A model generated the notes under the pieces. It ran no database searches and had not been told where the DNA came from. It worked only from the letters and a program-made list of their open reading frames with translations. 64,000 nucleotides of DNA, taken from contig CAWBCD010000010.1 in NCBI GenBank assembly GCA_963787205.1, positions 62,001 to 126,000 of the forward strand. Reading direction: 5' to 3'. This DNA comes from DATFNI01 sp963787205 (lineage in GTDB: Bacteria > Bacteroidota > Rhodothermia > Balneolales > DATFMH01). Both the position numbers and the translations under genes were made by a program. Positions 54,193 through 64,000 of this stretch are shown piece by piece (position 1 is the first letter of the stretch; each line of letters opens with the position of its first letter).

Positions 54193-54628
54193 TCAATAGT
54201 TGCCAGAGGATGCCATTGCGCAGGACAATGGCATCCCTTTAATATTAAAAAAATCACACACGTACCATTTTATTTATATTTTTCATATCTATCTATAGAC
54301 AAGTGTGTGTATCGACCAGGTTCTAAGATCAAAAGTTTTCAGCAGACTCGTTATGTAGTTAAGTTGGATTTTTGTCAAGATTGATAAGTACGCCTGTCTG
54401 ATACCGGACCCATATTCCGGTGAATAGTTATAGAACAGACCATGGTTTCGTATTCGCTGATCGCATGCCATCCGGCATACGACGATTGAAGGCGGAAGTG
54501 CAGTTGGATTGAGCTAGGTCCGGAGTTCTTTAGAGAATTCTGCGTGTAATTGGTGTATCCCGAATAAGTTACGGGACACTAGTATTGAACTTGTGCTTAA
54601 CCCTTATACAATTTTTATCTGCATCACT
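54193..54628. other. Intergenic stretch of 436 bases between paralogues 1 and 2
   Basis: It holds the hairpin at 54208-54236 and then about 390 bases with no gene. GGTTCTAA at 54319-54326 also occurs in the leaders at 50675 and 58408. Nothing else supported. Confidence 0.5.
54208..54236 (+). terminator. Terminator-like hairpin after paralogue 1
   Basis: GGATGCCATTG (54208-54218) pairs perfectly with CAATGGCATCC (54226-54236); loop of 7 bases; the following tail CTTTAATATT is a weak U run. Confidence 0.65.
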
Positions 54629-57600
54629 ATGGCTCGAACTTTTACGAAACTTACGCTCTCTATACTCGTCACGTTGCTGCTTACTGGATTCGGTTTGAAC
54701 CGGGCCGTGGCGCAACAAGTACGAACAGAATCATCGTCATCTACCGGTCTCAAAAGGGTCTTCTCACCACTAAGTACTGATAGTACTAATGGTCCTTTGT
54801 CGGGATTTACTGGTAAAAGTCCGACAAAAAATCTAATCCTCTTTTGGAGTGAACCACCATCAAATGCTACCGGAAGCAATCCACCGGGCGACTTTCATTT
54901 TCAGATAATGAGTTATTTGAGGGGACAACAGAGTCTGTCTGCCGATCAGCGCCTGGTGCTCAATGATTCCCTCATGGGTGACAGCGTGAGCGATGCCTCA
55001 ACCGGGAGTATGTATCCGGCGATCACGGGTAATAAGAACTCAATTGTGCTTGCGGGTGATATGACGGGTGACAGCACAGCAGAAATCGTATCGGTTTGGG
55101 AAACGGCCCAGCAAAAAGTCTTCGCTTCCGTTCATTCAGTGAACCAGAGTGATGTGACTTTTCTGAGCCATACTGTTACCGGCGAAATGGTTGGCAACCT
55201 GCTTAGTTCCAGTTCAAATCCTTTTTCTGGCCAAATTTGTGCAAAACTGGTTGATGTGACGGGCAACGGCCAAAAAGATTTGATCATCGCTTACCCCAGT
55301 TCTGATGACAATAAGGTCCATATCGTTGTATATGCCTTCAGTTCGTCAGCGGCCTCTCATCTCACACAAATTGGTGAGATCAGTGATATGCCAATGCCAG
55401 CTTCTCCCGCCAATAATTTTCAGACTACCATCGCTATAGCCGCCGGAAGGTTCAGTCACAACGGGCGTGATGAAATTGCACTGGCAGGCTTTAAGAACAG
55501 TGACTCCTTATATGTTAAACTTTATTCTCTGGAAGCTGGGAACTCTATTGTGGCTCATAGTGAAAGAGATTTTGAAGTTGTCAAGAATTTTAATGGCGGC
55601 GATTGGGTTCCATCGCAACTTTTGATGTCGTGCGGCGATTTCGGAGGCAATGGCTATGACGACAATATCGTTCTGGATATAAACGGAATCAATAATAGCC
55701 GAATTTTCATTGCCCGACCAACCCAGACACTCGACAGTGTGATTGTCTCGACGGATTCAAGCAATACCAACTACAGTCTGCCGAATTCAGGGCACTTGGC
55801 TAATCTCGATTGCGGCGACCTTACCGGAAATGGGAAAGATGAAATCGTACTTGGAAATGATAATCAGGTTATTGTTTTCAAGGTGGTGCCAAATGGACGC
55901 TATTTCAAACCTCTACATGAAGTTACTTCACAAAAATTGTATACGGATACTTTCGAACCTGTCATCCAAAATTATTGCAATAGCTCTGTGAAAACGGGAG
56001 ATCTTAACAATGACGGGAGAGATGAAATTGTTTTAATGTCCAACCAATATACTCAACTAGATTTTAATTTAAACCAATCCCTTTACGTTGCAGTATATGC
56101 AGTCACTGATACTTCAAATTATACCCTCTCGTTAGTAGCGACAAAAACCGACTACCAACCGGTGAGCTTGCCAAACGCAAGTCAATACGTACGACATGTG
56201 TCGGTTGCATTAGGTTCAATAGCAGGCTTCTCACTCGGGAAACCCAACCATTTTGTGGTGAATTCGGTTAAACAACCACTAGTCGTTCTAAATGCACCGC
56301 CTGTTCATTTTGATGTATTCAACAACAAAAACTACGACATCAACGGTTGCTTCACCGACGTCAGCAAATGCCAATTTTACGCCACCTATGATAATTCCGT
56401 TGACCAAAAGGATATCATGAAAACAAATGTTTCTTCGTCCTGGGGACTTAGTTCCTCACTTTCGGCAAAGTTAAGCGGCGTCGGCGGAGAGGTATCTGCA
56501 GGTCTGAAAAGTCATTATGGAGTGGATTTTAGCAAAATTCAAAACTTGTCACATTCCGTTTCGGTAAGCATCAATACAGAAGCAAGAATTGAAGACGAAA
56601 TATGTGCCCTTATCACGAATTATGATCTTTGGGAATACCCGGTATATCGGGCGAACCAATTAGAAGGACATGTTCTTGTAACGGTTCCGCAAACACCACA
56701 CGTACAATGGTTCTCTACGCAGGATTGGTCCTCCTATTCATACATCCCGAATCACGTACCTGGAAATGTCCTTTCCTATCAAACATACTCCGATTCCCTG
56801 GAGAATAATCCCGACTTACTAGAGAAGATAAAAGGTGCATTTAATAGCACATCCGGTACAACAACGTCATTTCTACTTGATGCTACCAATCAATTCACCT
56901 GGGGTTTGACACTACAGGATTTCAAGAGCGTACAGTGGGATACAACCAAGACATACTCTTTAAAGGTCTCTGCACATGCCAAAATGGGAGCCAAGTTTTT
57001 TGGGATTGGAACTTCTATAAAGGCCGGGGTAGAGGGCGACTATAGCCACTCGGATCTGACCTCTCATACTTCCAGCGTGACCAATACATTGGGATTGACT
57101 GTGCAGCTGGGTACGCTTGCCCCCTCTATTGGCGAAGCTGGATACACAGTGACTCCATATGCTTATTGGGATAGAAATGGAGCCTTGGTCCTCGACTATG
57201 CCGTAAACCCAAATTTGCCTGGCGTTGGCACCGGGAACCAGACATGGTGGTCTCAATTTTACGGGCAGGCTCCCGATCCGGCACTTGCCCTGCCCTTCCT
57301 GTATTGGCCGGAAGAACCGATATTTACCGCCCAGAGTCCTAACAAGGTCACAGAAACCCAGAGCATTTATTCAGATCCTGAGAACCCCAAAGCAGGCGAA
57401 CAGGTAACAACTACCGCCCGGATTCATAACTACAGTCTGATTCCGACTGCCGGACCTGTTCAGGTGAGTTTTTACATTGGCGACCCGGATTCAGGGGGTA
57501 CGGTTATCAGGAGCATTTCAGGTGACAGCGTGTTCAGCACCGACAGCTATATCCCGTCACGTGGAGCAAAAACGGTTTCCTTTACCTGGACGGCGCCCCA

Positions 57601-58036
57601 GATGATCAACAGCAAGTTCATCTACGACGGTAATTATACGCACATCTATGCCGTGGTTGATCCGGAAAACAAGATTAGGGAGATTCATGAGAACAACAAC
57701 AAGGGATGGAGTATCCTGCAAGTGACAGGTGTTTCAACTCCCATTGAGAAAAATCCGGCAGACGGCTTGCCCGCCACTGTTAAACTATACCCGGCCTATC
57801 CCAACCCGTTTAACCCGACGACTACCATTCACTATGAACTTCCTGCGGTTGGAAACGTGAGGCTGACGGTATACGACGTTCTCGGTCGGCGGGTGGCCCA
57901 ACTGGTAAGCAGCCGACAATCAGCCGGTAACCATGAGGTGCGTTTTAACGCCACACAAATGGCAAGCGGGCTGTATTTTTACCGTCTGCAGGTGAATAAT
58001 GTGGTTAGGATCGGCAAGATGATGCTGATAAAATAA
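54629..58036 (+). CDS. Giant secreted FG-GAP/CARDB protein with T9SS sorting domain (paralogue 2)
   Basis: The ATG at 54629 (MARTFTKLTL) starts a signal peptide cleaved near RAVAQQ; an in-frame GTG 12 codons upstream is less likely. The mature part of the 1135-residue protein has FG-GAP-like motifs (DLTGNGKDE, DLNNDGRDE), then APPVHFDVF, a Cys pair (CFTDVSKCQF), the Ser-rich beta region (about 587-675) and the phrase YDLWEYPVY. A CARDB domain (about 911-1045) and a T9SS domain (YPNPFNPTTTIHYEL, from about 1050) end the protein. The same order as in paralogues 1 and 3 indicates a duplicated family. It is followed by a strong terminator. Confidence 0.85.
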   Translation: MARTFTKLTLSILVTLLLTGFGLNRAVAQQVRTESSSSTGLKRVFSPLSTDSTNGPLSGFTGKSPTKNLILFWSEPPSNATGSNPPGDFHFQIMSYLRGQQSLSADQRLVLNDSLMGDSVSDASTGSMYPAITGNKNSIVLAGDMTGDSTAEIVSVWETAQQKVFASVHSVNQSDVTFLSHTVTGEMVGNLLSSSSNPFSGQICAKLVDVTGNGQKDLIIAYPSSDDNKVHIVVYAFSSSAASHLTQIGEISDMPMPASPANNFQTTIAIAAGRFSHNGRDEIALAGFKNSDSLYVKLYSLEAGNSIVAHSERDFEVVKNFNGGDWVPSQLLMSCGDFGGNGYDDNIVLDINGINNSRIFIARPTQTLDSVIVSTDSSNTNYSLPNSGHLANLDCGDLTGNGKDEIVLGNDNQVIVFKVVPNGRYFKPLHEVTSQKLYTDTFEPVIQNYCNSSVKTGDLNNDGRDEIVLMSNQYTQLDFNLNQSLYVAVYAVTDTSNYTLSLVATKTDYQPVSLPNASQYVRHVSVALGSIAGFSLGKPNHFVVNSVKQPLVVLNAPPVHFDVFNNKNYDINGCFTDVSKCQFYATYDNSVDQKDIMKTNVSSSWGLSSSLSAKLSGVGGEVSAGLKSHYGVDFSKIQNLSHSVSVSINTEARIEDEICALITNYDLWEYPVYRANQLEGHVLVTVPQTPHVQWFSTQDWSSYSYIPNHVPGNVLSYQTYSDSLENNPDLLEKIKGAFNSTSGTTTSFLLDATNQFTWGLTLQDFKSVQWDTTKTYSLKVSAHAKMGAKFFGIGTSIKAGVEGDYSHSDLTSHTSSVTNTLGLTVQLGTLAPSIGEAGYTVTPYAYWDRNGALVLDYAVNPNLPGVGTGNQTWWSQFYGQAPDPALALPFLYWPEEPIFTAQSPNKVTETQSIYSDPENPKAGEQVTTTARIHNYSLIPTAGPVQVSFYIGDPDSGGTVIRSISGDSVFSTDSYIPSRGAKTVSFTWTAPQMINSKFIYDGNYTHIYAVVDPENKIREIHENNNKGWSILQVTGVSTPIEKNPADGLPATVKLYPAYPNPFNPTTTIHYELPAVGNVRLTVYDVLGRRVAQLVSSRQSAGNHEVRFNATQMASGLYFYRLQVNNVVRIGKMMLIK

Positions 58037-58414
58037 GATCCCCGGGTTTTGAGATTAAGGGTAAAATCCCTCGTCAATACTTGTTGATGAGGGATTTTTT
58101 TGTAGATATAACTCCTGATGACAGATCCCAAACATAAATATGTTATCCGGAGGCCCTGTCCCGAATATGTCTATCTGGAAACAATTCCTTGGGAGCCAAT
58201 CCCGATGAATCAGGACATTCGCATCCGAAAGTGCCTGGCCTGAAAGGAATAACAGCTTTTCTCGTGTCATTTCTGACATTGGCTAGTCAAAAAATTCGAT
58301 TAATAGTAAGTTCTTGTTTACAGAGATCCTAACCATTGGTGCATTCCATCATAGTTTTAACTATGCTTTTGTTATATTCATGTTTAGGGATCTATATATA
58401 AAAAGCAGGTTCTA
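58037..58414. other. Intergenic stretch of 378 bases before the hybrid regulator
   Basis: It contains the terminator at 58065-58101, then no gene. TATATATAAAAAG and GGTTCTAA (58408-58415) directly precede the regulator's start; the last overlaps its ATG. Confidence 0.5.
58065..58101 (+). terminator. Rho-independent terminator after paralogue 2
   Basis: The 13-base stem AATCCCTCGTCAA (58065-58077) pairs with TTGATGAGGGATT (58084-58096, one G-T pair), with loop TACTTG and T to 58101. Confidence 0.9.
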
Positions 58415-61384
58415 ATGAGCTACACATTGGTTTTGATACTGTTGACTGGCTGTTTACTTGCCGGCCGTGGATCGGAAGCAGGTATCACTGTAGCGTTTAA
58501 AACCACATCCCCGGACAGTTTATCAGCTCAAGCTCTTCTTGATCTATCAGATCAGTACACGTTCAGCAACCCTCAAAAGGCGAAAGAATATGCCCAAAAA
58601 GCTATCATTTCCTCAAGAAAGGCTGGCGACAAAAAGGTGCAAATCAGGAGTCTTTACCGTTTGGGGGCTATTGACCTTGGGGAAGATAATCCTGATAAGG
58701 CAAAACCTCGTTTTGAAGAAGGGCTTAAAATATCACACAAAATCAATAACCGTGAATTAATTGCCACCGGCTACTATCATCTGAGCCATTATTATGAAGG
58801 AGTAAGCGACTTCGTTAAAGCGATGTTTTACCTGGGCCAATCTTTATCAATCTATCAGCAACTGGACATGGATAAGAATATTGCCAGTTGTTACGATTCA
58901 TATGGCAAAATCTATGAACAGCTCGGAAGCTATGACAAGGCATTGAATTATTACTTCAAATCTTTGAAGATCAACCAAAAACTGGACAACAAAAGAGGCA
59001 CATCCGTTGCCAAATCAAACATTGGTATGGTGTATATGGATAGCCATGACTTTAAGGATGCCATCAATTTTTTCTCTCAGGCATTGAAGATCGATCAGTC
59101 TGATAATGACAAGGAAGGCATTGAAATCAATACAATGGATATCGGAGTAGCTCACCAAAAGATGGGGCATTATAACGATGCATTAAATAACTATAAAAGA
59201 TCTTTGGTGATAGCTAAACAGATTGATGATCAAATAGGCGTTTCTCTTCTGCTGGAAAATATTGGCTCAACCTTGCGGCAACAGGGAAACGATAAAGAAG
59301 GACTGTCGTATTTATTTTCTGCGTTAGCCATTATGGAGCGAATTCATTACAGGCTGAATCATACGCTCAATGATATTACAGATACATACCTGGCGCTTCA
59401 TAATTTTTCAGAGGCAAAAAAATATGCCGGGATGGCGGTGGATTCATCAAAGAAAACAAAGGACCTGGACCAATTGCGGTATGCTTATCTCGTCCTTGCC
59501 AGAGCAAATGAAAAACAAGGTGATTTCAAGGATGCTTATGAAGCCCTGAAGCAATCTGACATTGCTAAAGACAGTCTGACTGGTATTCAAAAAACCCGGC
59601 AAATGCAAAAGCTGCAGGTGATTTATAATACCGAACAAAAGGAGAAAAAAATTAAACTCTTGACCCTTGAGCAACAAAGGGCCACTTTCAGGCGAAATAC
59701 CTATCTGATTTCGGCAGCACTTGTCATTGCATTCCTGGTTTTATTGTACAACAGACAACGACTTAAAAGCAGGAAAAACTCGGAATTATTGCAAAAAGAA
59801 CATGAAGTCGCTGTCATGAGATCCAATTTTTTTGACAACATTTCTCATGAATTCAGAACGCCATTGACCCTCATTTTAGGACCTCTGCAATTATTACAAG
59901 CACATATTGAGAATCCTAAAATGAAAAAGCAGCTTGGTATTATGGACATGAATGTCAGGCGGCTGCTTTCATTAATAAACCAGTTGCTCGATCTATCCAA
60001 ACTCGAATCCGGCAAGATCACACTGAAACCGTCCCGGTTTGATATCGTTCACGTAGTAAAAGGGGTCACCATGACCTTTCAATCGCTGGCAGAGATGAAG
60101 GAAATTGAATTGTCGCTTGAATCGGCACGTGGGCACTTCGATGTTTATTTCGACAAGGGAAAAATAGAAACGATCCTGACAAACCTGTTGACCAATGCGT
60201 TTCATTTTACTCCTGATAAAGGCCGGATAAAAGTCGTGCTAACTGTATCCGCTGACAATCAAAATGAAAAAGGATGTATAATATCGGTCAGTGACAGTGG
60301 TTCTGGAATACCTGAGAAGGATATTTCAACGGTTTTTGACCGGTTCCATCAAAGCACCAATTCCCGGGATCAACATTATGAGGGAACCGGTATTGGACTG
60401 GCACTAACCAAGGAACTGGTTGAGTTGCATAAAGGCTCAATCAGTGTTTCCAGCAAAGAGGGACAGGGAACAGAATTCATTGTCTCACTTCCAGTTGGCC
60501 ATGAACTTCTTAATGAACCATCCATTCCGGAAGTATCTCAAAATGAGGATTACCGATTGCAGGAACTTTTATTAGATAAGGAAGACCGATCTGAAAAATC
60601 AGTGATACATGACCTGCCTCAGGAAGACACCCCGCTCCTGCTGCTGATCGAGGATAATGAAGACGTCATGAATTATTTAAAAGATATCCTTGGAGAGACC
60701 TACCAGTTATTGGAAGAGAGGGATGGCGAGGCCGGCATTGCTACCGCTGTTGAAACTATTCCGGACCTGATCATCAGTGATGTAATGATGCCTAAAAAGA
60801 ACGGCTACGAGGTTTGTGATACTTTAAAACAGAATGAAAAGACAAGCCATATTCCAATCATTTTATTGACTGCAAGAGCATCTCTCGATGATAAAATGCA
60901 CGGCCTAAAAACCAAGGCCGATGAATACCTTACGAAGCCTTTTGTACCCAGAGAGTTGCTGGTACGTATTCAGAATCTTATTGAATCACACAGGCAACTG
61001 ATAAGAAAATACAAACGTAAGTTTATCATTAAACCGGATAAAATCTTAGTGAACTCCATCGATGAAGCATTCTTGTTGCGTGTAGGAAAAGTTGTGGAGC
61101 AACATCTCGATGATGAGCATTTCAGTGTAGCGCAACTGGGTCGTGAAGTGGGCATGAGCCGTTCCCAGATCCATCGAAAATTGGTTGCATTGACCGACCA
61201 GTCGGCCACCGAATTCATCCGATCCTTCCGCCTGCACAGGGCAAAAGAGATGATCCATCAAAAGGCAGGCTCCATTTCCGAGATTGCTTATGCCGTAGGA
61301 TTTGGCAGCCCGTCTTATTTCAGTAAATGTTTCCGCCAGGAATTTGGTATGAAACCGAGCGAAGTAAAAGATCCATTCGTCTGA
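58415..61384 (+). CDS. Hybrid two-component regulator: TPR sensor, histidine kinase, receiver and AraC-type HTH
   Basis: The 989-residue protein is a hybrid two-component system of the kind common in FCB bacteria. It has a signal peptide at the start (about 1-23), a periplasmic TPR domain (about 30-415), a single membrane helix (427-446), HisKA with ISHEFRTPLTL (His near 477), HATPase_c with VSDSGSGIP and GTGIGLALTKELVE (N-box reads NAFHF), a receiver domain (about 745-860; VMMPKKNGYE, Asp near 789), and a C-terminal AraC/XylS helix-turn-helix (about 880-985). Signal binding outside the cell presumably changes transcription of nearby genes. The flanking giant secreted genes are the likely targets by position. 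Confidence 0.93.
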   Translation: MSYTLVLILLTGCLLAGRGSEAGITVAFKTTSPDSLSAQALLDLSDQYTFSNPQKAKEYAQKAIISSRKAGDKKVQIRSLYRLGAIDLGEDNPDKAKPRFEEGLKISHKINNRELIATGYYHLSHYYEGVSDFVKAMFYLGQSLSIYQQLDMDKNIASCYDSYGKIYEQLGSYDKALNYYFKSLKINQKLDNKRGTSVAKSNIGMVYMDSHDFKDAINFFSQALKIDQSDNDKEGIEINTMDIGVAHQKMGHYNDALNNYKRSLVIAKQIDDQIGVSLLLENIGSTLRQQGNDKEGLSYLFSALAIMERIHYRLNHTLNDITDTYLALHNFSEAKKYAGMAVDSSKKTKDLDQLRYAYLVLARANEKQGDFKDAYEALKQSDIAKDSLTGIQKTRQMQKLQVIYNTEQKEKKIKLLTLEQQRATFRRNTYLISAALVIAFLVLLYNRQRLKSRKNSELLQKEHEVAVMRSNFFDNISHEFRTPLTLILGPLQLLQAHIENPKMKKQLGIMDMNVRRLLSLINQLLDLSKLESGKITLKPSRFDIVHVVKGVTMTFQSLAEMKEIELSLESARGHFDVYFDKGKIETILTNLLTNAFHFTPDKGRIKVVLTVSADNQNEKGCIISVSDSGSGIPEKDISTVFDRFHQSTNSRDQHYEGTGIGLALTKELVELHKGSISVSSKEGQGTEFIVSLPVGHELLNEPSIPEVSQNEDYRLQELLLDKEDRSEKSVIHDLPQEDTPLLLLIEDNEDVMNYLKDILGETYQLLEERDGEAGIATAVETIPDLIISDVMMPKKNGYEVCDTLKQNEKTSHIPIILLTARASLDDKMHGLKTKADEYLTKPFVPRELLVRIQNLIESHRQLIRKYKRKFIIKPDKILVNSIDEAFLLRVGKVVEQHLDDEHFSVAQLGREVGMSRSQIHRKLVALTDQSATEFIRSFRLHRAKEMIHQKAGSISEIAYAVGFGSPSYFSKCFRQEFGMKPSEVKDPFV

Positions 61385-61870
61385 AAATATGCGTAGCCGG
61401 AAGTCCGAAAAAGGACACTAAACTGATTATCCAGAAGATGTCAACAGAAGATTCTCTGGAAATCCAACTTGTCTGGAAACGACTGCAAGGAGTCCCCCAC
61501 GATGTCACGCTGACAGCCATTCTAATCTCTTCCGACACGCTGTGATTCCACTGCACTGGTAATGACAGGTCTCTCGTCGAATCGCCTCATATTTCCTTTT
61601 GCTCTATTAACCCTCCTTATGCAACAAATCTCACAGGCTTTGCAACAATAGTGATAGTATAAATATCCGATCCTTTTGAAGTTGGATTAGTAGTTAGAAC
61701 ACAGGTGTGTCTGCTATCTAACGTTACGACCAGGAAAAACACTCAATATAAAAATCAGCTATGTACTCGAGTCGTCTGTCGGGGTTAATATCGTCGGAAT
61801 GCTATAACCGGTATAAGTAGTCGTGTTGCTCAAGCTGGTACGTGTGTATTCATTTTAACCGGAATCTATC
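61385..61870. other. Intergenic stretch of 486 bases before paralogue 3
   Basis: No gene is supported. The region is the leader of paralogue 3; no convincing terminator for the regulator gene or operator was found. Confidence 0.5.
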
Positions 61871-64000
61871 ATGTCAAAATTTACTCTTTCAACCATCCTG
61901 TTAGTCATTGTTCCTGTTTCGTTACTATTCGCACAAAGCGGGAGTGATCCACTTCACTGGAGCAAGCCGATCAAAGCGGATAATTATAATACGTTTCTGC
62001 TGTGGAGTCAGAAATCCAATGGGGTTATAACGAGCAACCAAAAGGTTTACAGGTATCAATTAAATAGCAACAATGTTCCGCCCTTAGACAGCACGGATAT
62101 TCACACACCCGCGGACACAGTCGGTGGCAATGGCCAAATGGATGTTGCAGCCGGTTATTTTCAAAAAAGTGCTTTTGAAAATGTGGTGGCTGCCTGGGAA
62201 GGCACAAACCAGCACATACATATCATGATTCCACATTTCGACTCAACGTCGAATATGTGGTCTACAACGAGTAATCTGACTGTAGCAGGTCCTGTCATTC
62301 CGGTATATAATAGCAATCCGGGGTCGATGGGCAGGATATTTGTCAGAACCGGGGACTTCCTGGGGAAAAGCCTGAACCCGGACAGCCTGGACCAGTTCGT
62401 GCTCGGTTACGAAGGCGCGGATTCTTTGATTCACATACAGGTATATGGTGTGGATGACAATCTGATGCCGCATCTGATTGCTTCAGCACAAGCCGACACA
62501 TTCGATGTAAATCCATCGTGGGCCAAATTTTCGATCGCCACGGGTGATCTGAATGGGGACGGAAAAGACGAAATCGTACTGACCGGTCTGCATATGATCA
62601 ATAACGAGGGCCGTGGTCAACTTTACACTAAAATCTACGAATTGAATAATTCCAATCTTGTGTCAGAAGGGAGCAAAGTAATATCAGCCTGGAACACGGG
62701 TTCAGGTAATGTCACAGCGGTAAATTTTGGTGCGTCGACAGGGCATTTCACTGGCGACAATAGTAACGAAATCGGGTTAACCCAGGTAACTTTTTACAAT
62801 AACACATATGAAGATTTCAACACCTACTTCCTTAACGTAAGCAACAGCTTCCAAATGTCAAATGTGTTAGCCAATCCAATTACAAAACAGGAAACTTTTG
62901 GACGTAATGGTGCCTTCAGCATTGCTTCCGGAGATCTTAATGGTGATGGCCGGGATGAGCTGGTTTTTGCAGACATGGGCAACCTTTATGACTGCGGGAT
63001 CAACTCATCAGGTTCCGGTTTTATTAATAAGCTTAATAACAACTTCAGCAGCGAAACCTATGATGATCTTGTAACTTATGATTATCTCAGCGTCGGGGAC
63101 ATAAATCAGGATGGTAAGGATGACATTGTTATTTCAAAAGGTATTTGGTCTAACAGTAAAGAGGGATTTGAGCTTTTTGGTCTTACCGTCAAACCGGGAT
63201 TGACCCAGGATTCCACCCTGTTTGAAATGGTTCAACCACAAACAGTGGCGGAGCATAGTATCCCTGAGCTTTTCCACTATGCCACCGTACTTGGAAATTT
63301 CAACGGCTATTCTTTCCGGATCGGAAAACCGGAGCACTTCGTCGAAAAAAATGTAGCTCAGCCAGTGGCCATACTTAATGCTCCTCCTGTCCACTTTGAT
63401 ATACTCAACAGTAAAACCTATGATTTGAGTAATTGCTTTTCCGGAAGCGGGTGTACTACCTACTCGACATATACACAACAAAACTCAACCTCAAAGTCTG
63501 TCACAACGGTAATCCATAATGATTACGGTGAAGGTGCCGGTATCGATTTAAAAGGTCAATTCGAAACGGCGCCTGCAGGTGTTGGTGCATCTGTGGATTA
63601 TGAACTTAAAATAGAAGGTAAATTGGGAGCTGACTATAAAACAAAAAATGATTCATCATTCACCGTTACTGCAAATCAGAATGTTCAAAACTACGGGGCC
63701 GATTTCATATATGAGACGGTAACTACTTATGACTTATGGCAGTACCCGATTTATGAGGGAACAGACCCTACGCCGTACAATTATTATATGATCGTAGTAC
63801 CCCAAAAGAATAGTGAAACTGCACAGTGGGTATCGGCCAAAAGCTTCAACACGGCAGGATATGTACCCACCCATGAAAACAGCAATATTCTTTCCTATCC
63901 CTCCAACGACAGCCTGAACAATAATCCGGAGATAGAACAAGTCATTCCCCTCCAAAACTCACCTGATTTCGCTGTAACTAATACAAGCAGCAGTTCCAGA
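61871..64000 (+). CDS. Giant secreted FG-GAP protein (paralogue 3, cut by window edge)
   Basis: The ATG at 61871 (MSKFTLSTILLVIVP) starts a signal peptide ending near LLFAQSG, very similar to paralogue 1. I translated 710 residues without a stop. FG-GAP-like motifs are DLNGDGKDE (about 225), DLNGDGRDE (about 355) and DINQDGKDD (about 411). The conserved APPVHFDIL, the Cys pair CFSGSGCTT, the Ser/Thr-rich beta region (about 521-630) and YDLWQYPIY follow. CARDB and T9SS domains are expected beyond the edge. It lies 486 bases after the hybrid regulator, which may control it. Confidence 0.85.
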   Translation, partial: MSKFTLSTILLVIVPVSLLFAQSGSDPLHWSKPIKADNYNTFLLWSQKSNGVITSNQKVYRYQLNSNNVPPLDSTDIHTPADTVGGNGQMDVAAGYFQKSAFENVVAAWEGTNQHIHIMIPHFDSTSNMWSTTSNLTVAGPVIPVYNSNPGSMGRIFVRTGDFLGKSLNPDSLDQFVLGYEGADSLIHIQVYGVDDNLMPHLIASAQADTFDVNPSWAKFSIATGDLNGDGKDEIVLTGLHMINNEGRGQLYTKIYELNNSNLVSEGSKVISAWNTGSGNVTAVNFGASTGHFTGDNSNEIGLTQVTFYNNTYEDFNTYFLNVSNSFQMSNVLANPITKQETFGRNGAFSIASGDLNGDGRDELVFADMGNLYDCGINSSGSGFINKLNNNFSSETYDDLVTYDYLSVGDINQDGKDDIVISKGIWSNSKEGFELFGLTVKPGLTQDSTLFEMVQPQTVAEHSIPELFHYATVLGNFNGYSFRIGKPEHFVEKNVAQPVAILNAPPVHFDILNSKTYDLSNCFSGSGCTTYSTYTQQNSTSKSVTTVIHNDYGEGAGIDLKGQFETAPAGVGASVDYELKIEGKLGADYKTKNDSSFTVTANQNVQNYGADFIYETVTTYDLWQYPIYEGTDPTPYNYYMIVVPQKNSETAQWVSAKSFNTAGYVPTHENSNILSYPSNDSLNNNPEIEQVIPLQNSPDFAVTNTSSSSR

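Overview
The window comes from a Gram-negative bacterium of the FCB (Fibrobacterota-Chlorobiota-Bacteroidota) group. The evidence is: C-terminal type IX secretion (T9SS) sorting domains with NPFNPTT motifs on several very large secreted proteins; FadL-type, DUF3078 and other outer-membrane proteins; a hybrid two-component system fused to an AraC-type regulator; a DUF2851 protein; and a Bacteroidota-type promoter (TTG, 18 bases, TATCTTTG) before one gene. Many genes also carry clear Shine-Dalgarno sites, which is less typical of classical Bacteroidetes. A Balneolota/Rhodothermota/Ignavibacteriota-like lineage is therefore my best guess, and it is an inference. No rRNA, CRISPR array or transposase gene was seen; there is one tRNA (Gln, TTG anticodon).

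Bases 1-29,150 are mostly housekeeping: an edge-truncated SpoU/TrmH rRNA methyltransferase, an outer-membrane barrel, an ALDH7-type dehydrogenase, an MscS channel, a PLP decarboxylase, DUF3078, a PyrR-like phosphoribosyltransferase, YtxH and DUF2851 proteins, tRNA-Gln, then prs-rplY-pth-hppA in one direction. These are followed by an orphan protein, a methyltransferase, a FadL channel paired with a GDSL lipoprotein, pyrF-rnhA, a large repeat-built lipoprotein, tsaD, kup and a plsC-type acyltransferase.

Bases 29,150-49,300 look accessory. Small unrelated genes (GNAT, epimerase, DEAD-box helicase, DMT transporter, GH26 mannanase-like enzyme, DoxX, TonB-domain lipoprotein, MOSC, HAD, GIY-YIG, serine protease, UPF0489-like) are separated by spacers full of dispersed inverted repeats and tracts with 7-base periodicity. 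An AT-rich pair at 34,625-37,412 encodes an OLD-family ATPase-TOPRIM nuclease and a UvrD-like helicase, i.e. a Gabija-type anti-phage system. Two genes here are broken: a VOC/glyoxalase gene with an in-frame TAG, and a T9SS cargo gene whose sorting domain is out of frame.

Bases 49,600-64,000 hold a three-repeat hydrophobic membrane protein and then three related giant secreted proteins (the third cut by the window edge). Each has FG-GAP-like repeats followed by an unrecognised Ser/Thr-rich beta domain; the two complete ones continue into a CARDB domain and a T9SS sorting domain. A TPR-histidine kinase-receiver-AraC hybrid regulator lies between the second and third copy and may control them. 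This paralogue array with its regulator, and the composite 7-base repeat element seen at three gene ends, are the least explained structures in the window.
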